DNA of 64,000 nt from Loxodes magnus (GCA_946699065.1 CAMPDV010000117.1:558001-622000); one strand, 5' to 3'. Counted from the stretch's first letter, positions 1-11,811 are shown. The notes: generated by a model from the letters alone, not told the origin. Translations and numbers: made by a program.

Positions 1-761
1 TATGTTCATCAATTAAAAGTAATAGAAATAGAATAATTAAGCTTAATTAAATAAAGTATCATCTATAGTAGATAATTAGATTAAGTTGTATAAGTAATTA
101 CTTATTTTTATTTATTTACTTTAATTAATATTCTAGTTTATCTTAATAGAGTAAGCTAATTAAGTATGCTATATTATTTACTAATTTTATATTTAATTTT
201 AAGGAATAATAGAATCTTAGGAAATTAGGAATAATCTTATAGCAAGAATTATTTGTTTAAGAATGGATATTAAGAGATATTTATGTATCATAAGATCTTA
301 AATTTAGTAATAGCAGTTAGAAGGATAAAGAATTATAATGATAAATTAACTTTTAGTTATTATAATACATTAAAGCTAAGATTCTATACTAAAGCTACTC
401 TTTATATTTTAAATTATTATTGCTGAACTTTATTATCTTTGGTTAGAAGATGCTTAAATATTTAGCATATTCATATAAAGCAATATAACATTTAATAATA
501 CATAAGCCTAACAAACTTAGCCTTTTCTTCTATAGTATAATGCTTAAGTTAATAGTGATATAATAAAAGAATTAAAAGTAAATTAAGCATTAAAGTAATT
601 AAATGGAATATAAACTAGCATTTCTATTAATAGCTCTAGCTTTAGTTATTGCTTCTATCAAGTCATATATTCTTAATTATAAAAGCATTAAATACTTCTA
701 TATTAATCGTGCTTATATAAAAGAGTTAATATAACATAGTTATTTTTATTTTAAAACAAAA
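1..761. other. AT-rich intergenic stretch
   Basis: Nothing convincing is seen here. An ATG at 603 is in frame with the next gene (53 codons upstream) and would add a hydrophobic N-terminus with the segment LAFLLIALALVIASI, but the base texture (runs of ttaatagctcta type) is that of the surrounding non-coding DNA. It is treated as upstream region of the gene starting at 762. Confidence 0.5.
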
Positions 762-3107
762 ATGAATGAACAAACAATCACTCAAGGATAAGAAACTAAG
801 TTTTCGAATTATGAAAGGATTTAGAAGTTACTCTAAGAGAGAAAAACGAACAAAAAATAATAGAGTGAGAATGTTCTAAACGTTATATCATAAGTAAAAG
901 ATTCTCTTTAACAATAGTTAGAATAGAACTAAAAATAGACTTAAGATATTTTCTTAGAGCAAGCTTATGTTAATAAATATTAGTAGTTAATGGAAGCTTA
1001 GCATTAAGATTTTGAGATTAGTGACTTAGAACTTGACGATAATGAGTAGATTCATGGATTTTTGAATTAAAGTGATCTTAGTAATTAAATTAAAAAAAGT
1101 GGCAAGTTTTTGGTAAATTAATTGAATTCGCCCTTAATTAAGGAGAAAGAGTTAAAAAAATAAACATAGCCATAATAAAGCTAGATTAAGTAGCAGGTTA
1201 ATTATGCAGCCAAAAATAATAAAAAGGATTAAGAAACAGATAAAGTATAATAGACTATTTAATAAAATTAAAGGATAATTGCATCTCCTGAATAGTAAAC
1301 TACTTATTAAAGTAAAATTATTTCTTCACCAATTTAAGATAATAGAATTAATATTGAACCTTCATCTGAATAGACAGATTAAACTTAATCTCACTCTAGA
1401 TAAACTTCCAATACATAAAATCAAAGGGCGAAAACTTCGTAAACAATAAAGGTTTATCACAGAAATTCTCATAAATTGACTAGAAATGAATTATTTAAGC
1501 AATATGAAGAGAAGCTTAAAGAAGAATGTCCTTTTAAACCATAGTTATTTTAAAGTAGTCTGCAAAATTAATATCTAAATTTTTCATAAGAGGAGATATT
1601 ATAAAAACTTTCAGCTCCAAAAAATTAATAATATTTGTAAAGAGAAAAGAAAAAAATTTAAGAAGAATTGAATAAAATAAAAGAATAATGTACTTTCAAG
1701 CCTACAATCAATAAAAATAGTTAAAGCATTTAATAAAATAAAACTCAATCAATTAATGATGTGACTGAAAGATTAACTTATGAAGCTGATTTAAAATAGC
1801 AACAAAGAGAACGTTTAAAAAGATAAATAGAAGAAAGAGAATTTAGAAAATGCAGTTTTACTCCCTAAATAAATACTAAATCATTTTGAATACAAAGAAA
1901 TCAATCTCCATTATTTATGCGAGTAGATTAGATGGTAAAAAATAAGTAATAAAGTATTAATAGAACACGAATTTAGCTAGAAGAACAAGAAAATTTAACT
2001 TTCTAACCTTAAATTTCACCTATTTCTAAGAAACTAGCATAGTAAAAATTTTAAAATGAGAATAAAGAAAACCTGAGCGTTGTTTCAAGAATGGCACTTG
2101 ATGCCTAACAAAAATTAGAAAGATCTTATTAGACAAACACAAGTTTGGAACTATCCTGTTCCTTTAAGCCAGAAATTTTAAGCCTTAAAGTTACTTTAGA
2201 AGATGATAAAGATTTTTATTAGCGACAATCAGAGTTTCAAGAAAAAAAAAGGTTACATAAGAATTAGCTAGCACTTAAAACTTAGGAAGATCTATGTACA
2301 TTTTCACCTGATATTAATTACAATTCTAGATATATTGCTGAGTCACTCAAATAAAGCAACAGTTCTAATAAATATGTAAAATTGAGTATTTTGGATAGTA
2401 ACAAAAAGAAAGACAAAATTTAAAAGATATAAAAGGAATATTACCAATAGTTTACTTTTGAACCTATAATTAATAAAATTTCTAAATTTATAGGACGTTC
2501 TTCATCTTGTGAAAGGTTAGCTAGTAGCGAAACTTAATTTCAAAATAGAAAGAAAGTTCAATAAGAGCAATTAATGAGAATGAATGAGATATGCACATTC
2601 AAACCTCAAATAACTAAAAAAAGCAAATTAGCTGAAAGTAGATATAGAGATCCTGTTTCTATTCTAAATAAAATAGAAAAAGACTAAAAGAAAACAGAAG
2701 AAAAGCGTTCATATATAAGAAAAAATAAAGAGTATGAAGAAATAAAGGAATGTACTTTTAAACCTTAAATGCTAGGACTTATTAAGCATGCTTCTCATCC
2801 AATCATTGTGAAAGGATTAGGTAGATATTTAGATTTATAAGAATAAGCTAAGAAAAAAATTAACGACAAAAAGCAAAGAGAAGAATAAATTTTCTTTTAA
2901 TACACAAAATATTAAAGAGATTTACCTTTTACTGTTACAAAACCTTTTAATTTAAGTAAGCCAAACTAAGATAAAAAAATAAGAAGGTAACAGTAGTTAC
3001 TTGAAGAATAATTGAAAGAGTGCACATTTCATCCTTAAACTACAAAGTAAGCTTTTATATAGGGAAGCTAAATCACTAAAATTGGATTTTTCTATTTCAA
3101 GTTCTGA
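762..3107 (+). CDS. Protein with repeated C-x-F-x-P motifs
   Basis: The gene encodes 781 residues when TAA/TAG are read as Gln and the in-frame TGA at 1887-1889 as Trp; it ends at TGA 3105-3107. I do not recognise a named family. The C-terminal two thirds carries about eight spaced copies of a short motif, CPFKP, CTFKP, CSFTP, CSFKP, CTFSP, CTFKP, CTFKP, CTFHP, each followed by a polar stretch and separated by Lys/Glu/Gln-rich helical segments of roughly 80-100 residues. The N-terminal third is low-complexity and rich in Gln, Glu and Lys. Proteins with such repeats are frequent in ciliates and other protists and are often suspected to be cytoskeletal; that role is inference. No intron is needed. 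An upstream in-frame ATG at 603 is an alternative start. Confidence 0.85.
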
Positions 3108-3137
3108 GTATTGATGTAAAAACTTAGATTTTAATTA

Positions 3138-4399
3138 ATGGCTTTAAATATTAGCCCCTTCTATAAACCAAATGTTTATTTATTTCGAATAACTTCTAAT
3201 TTAACGCTTGATATTAGAAGTTTCACTAAAATTTATATAAAGCAATTTAATAAATTTGAAATAATTCATAGAATTATAAAGAGGTTGCTTAAAAATGTCT
3301 AATATCCAAGTAATAATAAAGAGATTAATAGTTGTAATTCTAGCTTAGGATTATTAAAATTTATTTAATTCACATTTCATTTTCTTTCTTAATAATGAAT
3401 TGACTTCAGTTTATAAATTAAGCAGATAAATTCACAGATAAATAGAGAGTTTTAAATGACGATTAAGTGAAATTAAAAAATATAATAATCTCATATTATT
3501 TAAAAATTATTGATAATAATAGTTTAATTTAATAGTTATTAGAAACTGCTTGTAATAAGAATATATAGTACTTAATTAGTAATCTACTTAAATATTAAAT
3601 CTAGCAATTAGTAATTTGAAAGTATTAATTACATCATAAATTTTCTCCATTCAAACTCTAAAACTATTATAAAAAAGGAAAAAAGAATACTTTCAGATCA
3701 CCAAATATCTTTAGCTAATTTAAACTTGATGGTATTAAATAGTGGTAATTCTTGTTTCTAATTAAAAACTCTCTATGTAGGTTGCTTTTATAATAGATTT
3801 GCTTAATTATTATAATATTTAAATAGAATGAGATATTCTTAAAATATTGTTAAGTATATGAATCTATTATAAAATAGCCTTATCTTCATTATAAATTAAT
3901 TAAGTAACTTATTCTTATGTTTGTATAATACTCTTCATATGCTTAATAATTTCTTCCCAAAAGTTCAATAAAAAATAATAATTTATTGTATATTTAATTT
4001 GATGGCTAAAAATAAGTAAGATATTAAAAGCATTAAAAATAAAAATTGCTAAATGGAACATTAACTATTTTTAATTAAATCTAGTTAATTACAAGAATCA
4101 TTTCCAAAGAAACTAATTTTTATCATTTGCAATTAAAACTATGTACGTCAAATAGATAAATGTAATATTCTAATAATAATGCTTCCTATGAATACTTTAG
4201 AAAATAGAAAAAGTTATAGAAAGCTGGTTAGTAAATACTCTAAAAGAAATAAATTTATAAAGGCTAAATGGTAATAACGCCTTAATACAAATAAGTTGAA
4301 TTGATTAGTGTACTATAGAAGATCATTACTGTTTTCAACTATTGAGATTAAATTTCTATTAATGAGCTTCTTTAATTAGAAAGGAAATGTGATATATAA
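3138..4399 (+). CDS. Possible gene of unknown function, boundaries uncertain
   Basis: A reading frame from the ATG at 3138 gives a plausible N-terminus (MALNISPFYKPN) and stays protein-like to about 4200. A second frame, open from an ATG at 4160 to TAA 4397-4399, is more clearly coding: it gives YEYFRKQKKLQKAGQQ, then GQMVITPQYKQVEL and a C-terminus ELLQLERKCDI. Linking the two needs an unlocated splice. The part after 4160 could also be a separate 79-residue gene. Because Gln/Trp reassignment leaves all frames open, the upstream part may be non-coding. If real, the gene would end at TAA, since no in-frame TGA follows before the PLAC8 gene. No family is recognised. Confidence 0.35.
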
Positions 4400-4434
4400 A
4401 ATTTTAACTATATAATTCAACTATTAATTATAAA

Positions 4435-4812
4435 ATGTCAACATAGTTCTGAAAATTTGGATTATTTGAATGCACAAGTGAAGGAAAAATCTGTTTGTGC
4501 GAGTGTTTATTTGTTCCCTGCGTATCATTATGAATCACTTATAACAATTTCAAAACTTTATTTGATGACAATGAGGCAAAAAAGTAGTGTATCTTAACTT
4601 GCTTGTGTCCTTTTTGCATGTTTTCATTAAACAGAGGAAAAATAAGAGAAAAACTTAACATTGGAGGAAGTTTTTATAGTGATTGTAGTGCAAGTTACTG
4701 CTGCCATTGTTGTGCTATGATTCAAGAATATAAAGAAATTACATATAGACCTGCATACGAATTCATGGAAGGATTGTATATGAAAAACCCAAGAGGTTCA
4801 GCCTTAGGTTGA
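4435..4812 (+). CDS. PLAC8-family cysteine-rich protein
   Basis: This is a complete 125-residue protein of the PLAC8 (DUF614) family. Members are small membrane-associated Cys-rich proteins, implicated in cell-size control and in divalent metal or calcium transport in plants and fungi. The sequence shows the family pattern: an N-terminal W-x2-GLF-x-C (residues 6-13), CLCECLFVPC, a second block CLCPFCMF, then YCCHCCAMIQEYKE with the conserved QE, and the closing Asn-Pro. Two Trp residues (6 and 33) are encoded by TGA at 4450 and 4531; residue 6 is a conserved family Trp, which is direct evidence for TGA as sense. The final TGA at 4810 terminates. No intron is present. The two Cys blocks are the hydrophobic, membrane-associating part. 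Confidence 0.93.
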
Positions 4813-5405
4813 TTAGTTATTTATTAATACTTGGTCTTTATTTTATTAACATTAAGCAACTTATCTTATTTTGCTTCCACTAAGTAGATTCACACCCAAT
4901 CCACTCTAAAGTAATAGATATATCTAATATATAATTAAGATGTGTATCTTAACTAATTAAGAAAAAATATCTCATTTATCTATAGTAGAGAGACTATTCT
5001 TATAACTCAATATCTAATTACTTATATTTAAATCTTTTAATAGAAAGCATCTTATTTACCAAAAAGCCTTATAAATCATATCTTTATACTCAATAAATCT
5101 TATATTAAGAGTTTTATTTACTAAATACTATTTAAGATAACTTATGTCTATAATAGTCTCTTAGAAATGATAAAGGATGCTAAAATTTGAATTTGAGTTT
5201 TCTCTTATTTTGAATTAAATGAGACTTTCACTCTAAATGTGGTAAAAGCTAGAAATATATACTAAATTCTTTGTAAATCTAAGTACTTTTAATAAAATGC
5301 TATAAACTAATAGAAGTGTAATTAAAAGGTAATTTCTGATTTAATCTATCAATAGAGAGTTAGCTTATATTAATAAAGCAAAACAAGTTTCTATTTGTTC
5401 GAATA
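4813..5405. other. AT-rich intergenic stretch
   Basis: About 590 bases between the PLAC8 gene and the cullin gene. It consists of short tta/aag/ctaa words with no recognised motif or RNA gene. Promoter elements for the cullin presumably lie here but none can be pointed to. Confidence 0.5.
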
Positions 5406-7618
5406 ATGGAAATTATTAACTTCCCTGAAGGATGGCAAATAATAAAGGATTAATATATAAAATAAGTAATAGATTATATATTAGCAGCTCAAACTCCCTA
5501 GATTAGTAAAGAAAATTTGATGCGGCTATACAAGATTGTATATTAAATGTGTACATAGAAGTCTCCTAATAACCACTGTGAAAAACTTTTTGAGCATTAT
5601 AAGTAAACAATAACTAACTTTATAGACTTGAACATTTTACCAAAATTAACTTAAAACTAGCAATTTATTTTTGAGCTTCATAATAATTGACTTAAATTCT
5701 AACTCTTAACAAAATGACTTTATAAAGTCTTCTAGTACTTAGATAGATTTTATGTCTTACATTCTATGTAACTTAAATTAGTAGACCAAGGAAACCAAAT
5801 TTGAAGAAAATTGGTATTTGAGGCTAATTAAGACTACATAATTTAGGAATTGTCAAGTGCTTACTGTAAATCTAGAATAAGTCAAGAAATAGATAAGCAA
5901 GCTTTACAAGTAATAATAGAAAGTCTTGTAACTATAGGCTAGCACACTGTAATAGAATAAGATTTATCTTGCTATAAGTTGGTTTAAGATAGAATCCTTA
6001 AAGAAACTAAAATTTACTTCTAGATAAAAAAGTAAGAATTTCTTGGATGTAACTGTGTATAATTTTTGAGTAAAGCTGAGTAGTTACTTTTATAAGAGAT
6101 TTAGCTATGTGAGAAAATTCTTCATGAGTCCACTAAAGAAAGTATTAAGAAGATATTTTAGGAGTAAGTTTTACTTGATAATTATGAGTATTTGTTTACT
6201 TAGGAGAAAGGCTTAGAGGATCTTATTAAAAGTAAAAGTAGTAAAGACCTGATGAGGCTTTATAAACTTTATAATGAGCTAGAATAGCCTATGAATTTCA
6301 TAGCTAAAATATTTGAGTAATGCTTATTTGATATAAATCAAGAGTTTGTTAAATTAGATGACTAAGGAGAAGGTAAAATAACTACTAAAAATATTCAAGA
6401 TCAGATAGTCTAATTTCAATAGTTCAAGCTATTAGTAAAGAACTGCTTTTAAGATAATTCTAAAATTTAAATAGCAATGAAAAATGGATTAGAGAGATGC
6501 TTAAATCCAAATGAATTCGATGAGAGAAAAATTTTGATTGAGGCTTCAATTAATTATGTAGATAAGTTAATTAGAGGAAAAACTTAAAGCTAATCATAAC
6601 TTGAAGCTGATCTGGATATATGTGAAGAGTTACATTATCATTTCCAGGATAAAGATTTATACACTGATATTTATGCATAATTTTTATGTAGAAGGTTGAT
6701 AAATGAAAGAAGATACGATCTTGACACAGAAACATATTTCATCTAAAAAATAAAGTAAAGATGCGGAGTAGCTTTCACTTAAAAGATAGAAGGAATGATA
6801 AAAGATATTTATATACAGGAAGATATTAATAGAGATTTTCAGGCTTGAAATAAATACAAAAAATCAAAAAATTACATTCATGAAATGTAGATTATTACAC
6901 TTACATCTGGCTTTTGAACTATTTCTTAAGGTAAAGAATGAAACAAATATAGTCCTTTTCCAGAAATCAATGAATATCTTAATAATTTTTGTACATTTTA
7001 TAACACAAGATACGAAAAACGAACTCTTACTTTTAATCCTCTCTTTGGTGTAGCAAATCTACTAGGAAAGTTTAATGGCCAAACATATGAATTTTAAGTG
7101 ACGATAGTTTAAGCAATAATTTTACTACTCCTTGACAAATATGAACTATTAACACTTTAGGAGATATAGAAATTTTTGCTAGTAGAAGTTGATATTATAA
7201 AAAGAAATTTATTTGCCTTTACTAAACTTAAAGGAACACTAATTAGCACTTAAAATGAGGATAATTCTGTTACTTACTAATTAAATCTCAAATTTAAGTA
7301 TTCTCAGAGGAAAGTAAAAGTTCCTATTCCAGTTATAAAAGAGAGCATTTCTAAAAGTAAGTGCTAATTTAGAAAAATTATAAATAAACAGAGGTTTTGC
7401 TGTAGAAGCTGCTATAGTGAGAATAATGAAGAGTAGCAAAATTTTGGATCATAATAATCTGACAGCAAAAGTTCTTGAGTAGTTAAATGAATTTAAGCCA
7501 GACCCAAAGGTATGATTTTAAATTATAGTCTATAAAATTAAAAATTGAAAACATGATAGAAAGAGAATTTCTTGAAAGAGATAAATCTAATCCCAACATA
7601 TATAAGTATATTAGTTAA
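5406..7618 (+). CDS. Cullin, scaffold of a cullin-RING ubiquitin ligase
   Basis: A full-length cullin of 725 residues, encoded in three exons. Cullins hold a substrate adaptor at the N-terminal repeats and a RING protein (Rbx) at the C-terminal homology domain. The sequence shows the N-terminal helical repeats, the cullin core YAQFLCRRLINERRYD followed by QRCGVAFTQKIEGMIKDIY, the segment LTSGFW (Trp encoded by TGA), and the winged-helix neddylation site AAIVRIMK, whose Lys is the expected NEDD8 acceptor. It ends in ENMIEREFLERD and YKYIS, matching the usual end of cullins. Introns of 16 and 19 nt (7357-7372, 7510-7528) are required to keep the C-terminal motifs in frame. The codon after YKYIS is TAA (7616-7618); reading on to the next in-frame TGA at 7751 would add 45 hydrophobic, non-conserved residues, so TAA is chosen as stop. 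The closest subfamily was not determined. Confidence 0.93.
7357..7372 (+). other. 16-nt intron in the cullin gene
   Basis: GTAAGTGCTAATTTAG. Removing it joins the segment IKESIS to the winged-helix motif RGFAVEAAIVRIMK; without it the conserved neddylation segment is out of frame. Confidence 0.88.
7510..7528 (+). other. 19-nt intron in the cullin gene
   Basis: GTATGATTTTAAATTATAG. It lies between FKPDPK and SIKLKIENMIEREFL, both parts of the cullin C-terminal winged helix. The spliced CDS is exactly 726 codons. Confidence 0.88.
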
Positions 7619-8297
7619 AATCTATTTTCTATAAAATGCTAATTACTTGTATTTATTCTTTCACTGCTTTTTCTTAACTTAATGAAAATAAAGTTTATCC
7701 TATATTTAAAATTAGCTTCTATAACACTATATAAGAATATTCTCTAATTTTGAAAGCCTATTATCAAAGCATAGATCATTTAAGTATGTTAATTACTTTT
7801 TAAGTTAGTCATAAAATTCCATTTAATAACAAGCGTCTCTGAAGTTAAATATAGAATTAAAAATGATTATTTAATTGGTTTTTAGTGCTAAATAATAATT
7901 AACATTAATTAAACAAAAAATTGCTTAATAATAATTGACTTATAAATAAAAATATAGTCAAGCACTTATTTTGTTCTTAAAATTAATAATAAATAAAAAA
8001 ATAAAACTGCTAAGAGAAACACCAAAAGAGTTAATTAAAGTTTGATATATAATATCAAACGCTTGCAAAAATAGATTTAAGTTTTAATTATAGAAGTTTA
8101 CGAAAATTTTATAATTAATTCCCTGTTTTACTAAGAGCAATAATGCTATAGTTTAATTTATACTTCATTATGATAATTGATTGCTCTAAAATAATAAGTT
8201 TTAAAATTAAAATATTGAAAGCACCTTTAATAAGAAGGATTATAAATAACAAATATTTATGTATAATTTAAAATTTTTATAAATATACTGCATATAC
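7619..8297. other. Convergent intergenic stretch
   Basis: About 680 bases between the 3' ends of the cullin (+) and the TRIM-Kelch gene (-). It is AT-rich and no gene or structured element was recognised. The first 135 bases are in frame with the cullin and would be coding if its TAA were read as Gln. Confidence 0.5.
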
Positions 8298-10481
8298 TCA
8301 TTCACTAAGTGATAGAGAAACATGCATAAATCTGGGAGTTATCATTGGCTCTACTTCTTCCCAAATGTTATCTGTTACTGAATATCTAATATTGATATAC
8401 TTACCTCTCTACAACATTAAGTGCCTCTCCATTAAAACCTCCAATAGCATAAATATAAAGACAGTCTTAACTTATGACTGCTGATAATGTACATCTTGCA
8501 AATTTCATAGGGGCCATTTCTTCTCATTTCATAGTTGTCGAGTCAAATCTTAAATAATATAATATTTACCTTTCTACATTTGGTAAGTAATTTTAACCAT
8601 CATAGCCTCCTATTGCATAAATGCCATCAGGTAAAGCAATTGAAGCTAGAGCTCTTCTCTGATATTTCATAGGCTTAATCATTTCCCAAGTTTACTTAAC
8701 TAGATCTAGTCTTTCACAAGATGTTTAGCAAGAATTTCTATAAATAAAAAAGAATACGAATCTTAATCACCTCCAAATCCTCCCAAAGCATAAATTTTTC
8801 CATCACAACCAATTGAAGCAGCAAGCTCATTTCTTTTTTTTATCATAGGCGGAAGTTATTTTCATTATAGGGTCTGAAAACTAAAATGTTCCACAATATT
8901 ACTAGGTTATCCATCACTTCCTCCAAGTACAATAATATCATCTAAGTTGCAATTAACAGTTGCAAAACCACTTAATGATCTTTAAAGAGAAAAGATTTTA
9001 GAGCAATCTTTTCATTCTCCTGTTTATATATTAAATTCTTCAGAACTCGTTATTCTTTTACCATCTACTTTTCCACCAAAAGTAATTATTTTATTCAAAA
9101 TTGTTACAGCTCCAAATTGGGTCCTTTATTACCCAATCTTACTAACCTCATACCATATTCCTGTCTCACAGTCATATTTTTCAACAGAATGTAAACCATA
9201 ATCTTTAAATCCAGCTATAGAATAAATGAAAGTCTGTAGTTTTGGTGATGTAAAAAGTTGTAAATCAATAGATTTGCAATCGTCGTTAATTTCTGAAGTC
9301 ATTATTGACATCGTTGGAGATTAAACTCTTTTTTAACTACTGATTTATTAAAATTATGATTGCACATTAACATTCTATGTCTAGCTTTGCTTAGTAGGTA
9401 TTGCATTACTTTTACTCACATTTTATTTCTTTTTGCTTGACTTTTACTATTTAACGGGTTATTTTGTAACATTTTTTGTTGGCTAATAAATAATATTTTT
9501 AACTTCTTAAAGCTAGAATTCTATATCACTTTTTGTTAGTAGAGCTTTGGTTTGCTTCTATTAATTTTTATTATCTAATATTTAAGTTCTAATTATCCTT
9601 CATAGTTAATTAATTTCGTTTTCCTTGTTGAAGTTTTAAAACATTTTGGCTGAATTATTAATTGTGGGTAGTTTTGCTACTGCTATTTTTATAAATTCAT
9701 CCCTTTCCTAGGATTTTAACATTAGTTATATATCAGATTCATTTTCAAAAAATTATATATCCTATTAAAGTGAAATCATAGAATCTTGTTGCTTTTTAAC
9801 TTAATTCTCTTTGCTAAGCAAAACTTCTTACTCTTTAGTTAGATTTAAATCTAAGTTTTTAAGCAAATTTTGCTCTCTATTTCTTAAAAGTGTATATATG
9901 ACTTTAAACATTCCAGCTATCTCATCTTTAGTCTTAAAGCAAGCACTTTTAGTTTACTCAATAACATTTGTAATGTTAGATAGAATTTATTCTATTTGGT
10001 TGCTTATATTTTATAAAGTTTACTAAGTGCTTCGTAATCTGCTTCTTTCTTTCTCGGCAGCCTAGGGCACTGAACATAAATCATGCTTGCTATGTCCTTC
10101 TAGAATACAATCTATGCATAAAAGTTTTCTGTCAGTGTTACAGAAAGCTTCAATAGATTTATTATGCTTCTTGCATTTTAGAGTATCTTAATTTACAATT
10201 ATGTTTTAAGGCTCATTTTCTATTTACAATTCTTATATATTCATTTACTAAGTCAAGTTAGCTGAGTTTACCATTATAAGGGCTTAATTAACTGGAAAAT
10301 TTTCTACCTAATTTCCTTAATTCTGAGTTCCACATTCTGCACAGTGAATAAAATTTTTGTTTTTAGCTAAGGCTAAAATTTATTTGATACATTACTCACA
10401 AAAAGAATGCCCACATTAGGGCAGAATTCTAGGAGCATGCATATTTCGATCAAAAAATTCACTACATTTTCCACAATTCAT
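8298..10481 (-). CDS. TRIM-type E3 ligase: RING, B-box, coiled coil, Kelch repeats
   Basis: A 707-residue protein in four exons. Residues about 3-50 form a C3HC4 RING finger (CGKC, then QCGHSFCEQC, HCAEC). Residues about 100-138 form a B-box (CKKHNKSIEAFC, LLCIDC, GHSKHDL). A long Gln/Lys-rich coiled coil follows (about 145-350). From about 400 the protein is a Kelch beta-propeller of five to six repeats, with blades such as KIYALGGFGG, GIYAIGGYDG and IYAIGGFNGEAL and W-x2-M-x-PM between them. RING-B-box-coiled-coil is the TRIM signature: ubiquitin E3 ligases that recognise substrates through the C-terminal domain. Three introns of 20, 21 and 19 nt lie between Kelch blades. Several Trp residues are TGA (for example in MKWEEMAPM); the gene stops at TGA 8298-8300. 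The ATG at 9311 is only an internal Met. Substrate unknown. Confidence 0.93.
8386..8404 (-). other. 19-nt intron in the TRIM-Kelch gene
   Basis: On the minus strand GTAAGTATATCAATATTAG. It separates NVVER and YSVTDNIWEEV in the last Kelch repeat. Confidence 0.87.
8549..8569 (-). other. 21-nt intron in the TRIM-Kelch gene
   Basis: Minus strand intron with GTAAAT at the 5' end and TTTAAG at the 3' end. Its removal joins YLPNVER to FDSTTMKWEEM in the same Kelch register. Because 21 is a multiple of three, retention would insert seven residues instead of shifting frame. Confidence 0.8.
8738..8757 (-). other. 20-nt intron in the TRIM-Kelch gene
   Basis: Minus strand GTATTCTTTTTTATTTATAG. It joins GGFGGDQDS to the exon carrying CERLDLVKQTWEMI; the frame of the next Kelch blade requires it. 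Confidence 0.85.
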
Positions 10482-10689
10482 TTTCCTTTTTAATATGCTA
10501 ATTAATACTATATATTTCGCTATTCTTTATTCCTATCTTTCCTATTCTTTATACTTTATAATTCATATTATAATAACAACTTGTTAATTGCCTCAGGCTT
10601 TATACTAGGAAGCAGCGAATAGTTGATATAATGGAAGACAGTTATAAAGAGGATGGAGATGAAGTTTATTTAGTTTAATTAAAGTAATA
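10482..10689. promoter_or_regulatory. Divergent intergenic region (shared promoter candidate)
   Basis: Only 208 bases separate the start codons of the TRIM-Kelch gene (-) and the VPS9 gene (+), so both promoters must lie here. No specific element can be named. An ATG at 10631 is out of frame with the VPS9 protein. Confidence 0.45.
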
Positions 10690-11811
10690 ATGGAAAATAG
10701 TAGTGCCTTTTGGGACAAAATTAATAAGCCTTCAGTTAAGTAATTAAAAGAGCAGTTATTAAAGTTTGTTCAGGATGAAGTCAAGCCTACTCATACAGTA
10801 AAGTAGTAGCAAATGCTTTTAAATGGCTTTATAGCAATTTACGAGGAAAATATGAGGAAAAACCCTTTATGAAGTAGCTTAAATGAAGATGACTTTCTTA
10901 ATGAATGTGAGCAGGTAGAAACTTTCATTTGTACTAAGCTGTTTGATATTCTTTTTTTCGGAAATAAGATAGAAGAACAGTAAAATGCTGAATTTTCTGA
11001 AAAATTGGATTAGTTGAGCTGAATTAAGCCTGAGTATTTAGATATTGAGCATGTTGATGAAGAAAATCTGCAATGTGCTATTTAGGAATTACAAAAGATT
11101 AACGAATACAAAACACCTAAGCATAAAATAACTTGCATAGCTAATACTTTTAGAATCATTAATGTTGTTCTCCAAATTTGCAGAAAAGGAATGGGAACAT
11201 TTGGAGCTGACGTTAGCTTGCCTGTTTTTATTTTTGTGGTTCTTAAGGCTAGACCAAAAAATTTGCTTAGAAACTTTAAATTTATGAGAAAATTTAGATA
11301 CAAGCCAAGAAGAGATTTAACTGATGCTTTAGAGTTTCGTTACAGCTTAAGCAATCTTGAAATAGCTATTGGATTTTTACAAAACATTACAGAAAAAGAT
11401 CTTAAATTACCACCTCATATCAAATACGACGAATTGGTTCCTACTAAAAACAAAAGTGTGGGAATTTAGACAACACTTTCATCTCTTAATCCAGATTTAA
11501 TTGATTTGAGTGAAGACAAAACTGAACTTATTAGCTTTGGACCTGAAATTAATGGAAAAGAATTAAACTCTTTTCCAAAGTTTAAAGGGAATTTAGAAAT
11601 TCAATATCTGTTATCTAATTAGTAAGCCTTATAGGATTTAATAGAGGATCATCATTATCTGCTAACTAAATTTGTTAATCCTTATTAAATTCGAAAATAT
11701 TAACAAACTTTAAATATAAAGCTTTAATTTAATCCTTATTTCCTTTAATTTAGTTTATTAATACTAGTTGAAAAGTTAATTAGCATTAGTATGATTAATG
11801 CTTTAAGCTGA
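10690..11811 (+). CDS. VPS9-domain Rab5 guanine nucleotide exchange factor
   Basis: The protein has up to 373 residues. The VPS9 domain occupies about residues 125-265 and is recognised by ITCIANTFRIINVVLQI, then GADVSLPVFIFVVLKARP (family consensus GAD-x-LLP-x2-Y-x3-KA-x-P), NLLRNFKFMRKFR, and LEFRYSLSNLEIAIGFLQNI (consensus GE-x-x-Y-x-LT-x2-EAAI-x-FI). VPS9 proteins load GTP on Rab5-type GTPases at early endosomes. The N-terminus is helical and acidic; one Trp is TGA. The first clear stop is TGA 11809-11811, but the last 40 residues (after about 11700) look non-coding, so termination at a TAA near 11690 is possible. The 3' end from 11459 onward is duplicated at 18504. Confidence 0.92.

Noticed and set aside
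603..761. Signal-anchor extension of the C-x-F-x-P protein
   Set aside because: It is in frame and hydrophobic, but its codon texture matches the intergenic DNA and a cytoskeletal-type repeat protein would not be expected to have it. Kept only as an alternative start.
9129..9311. Short separate 60-residue gene
   Set aside because: The frame continues on both sides through TAA/TAG Gln codons; it is part of the TRIM-Kelch gene, and the Met is internal.
9811..10026. Plus-strand 71-residue hydrophobic frame
   Set aside because: It lies opposite the coiled-coil exon of the TRIM gene; a Lys/Gln-rich helix read backwards gives Leu/Phe/Ser-rich sequence.
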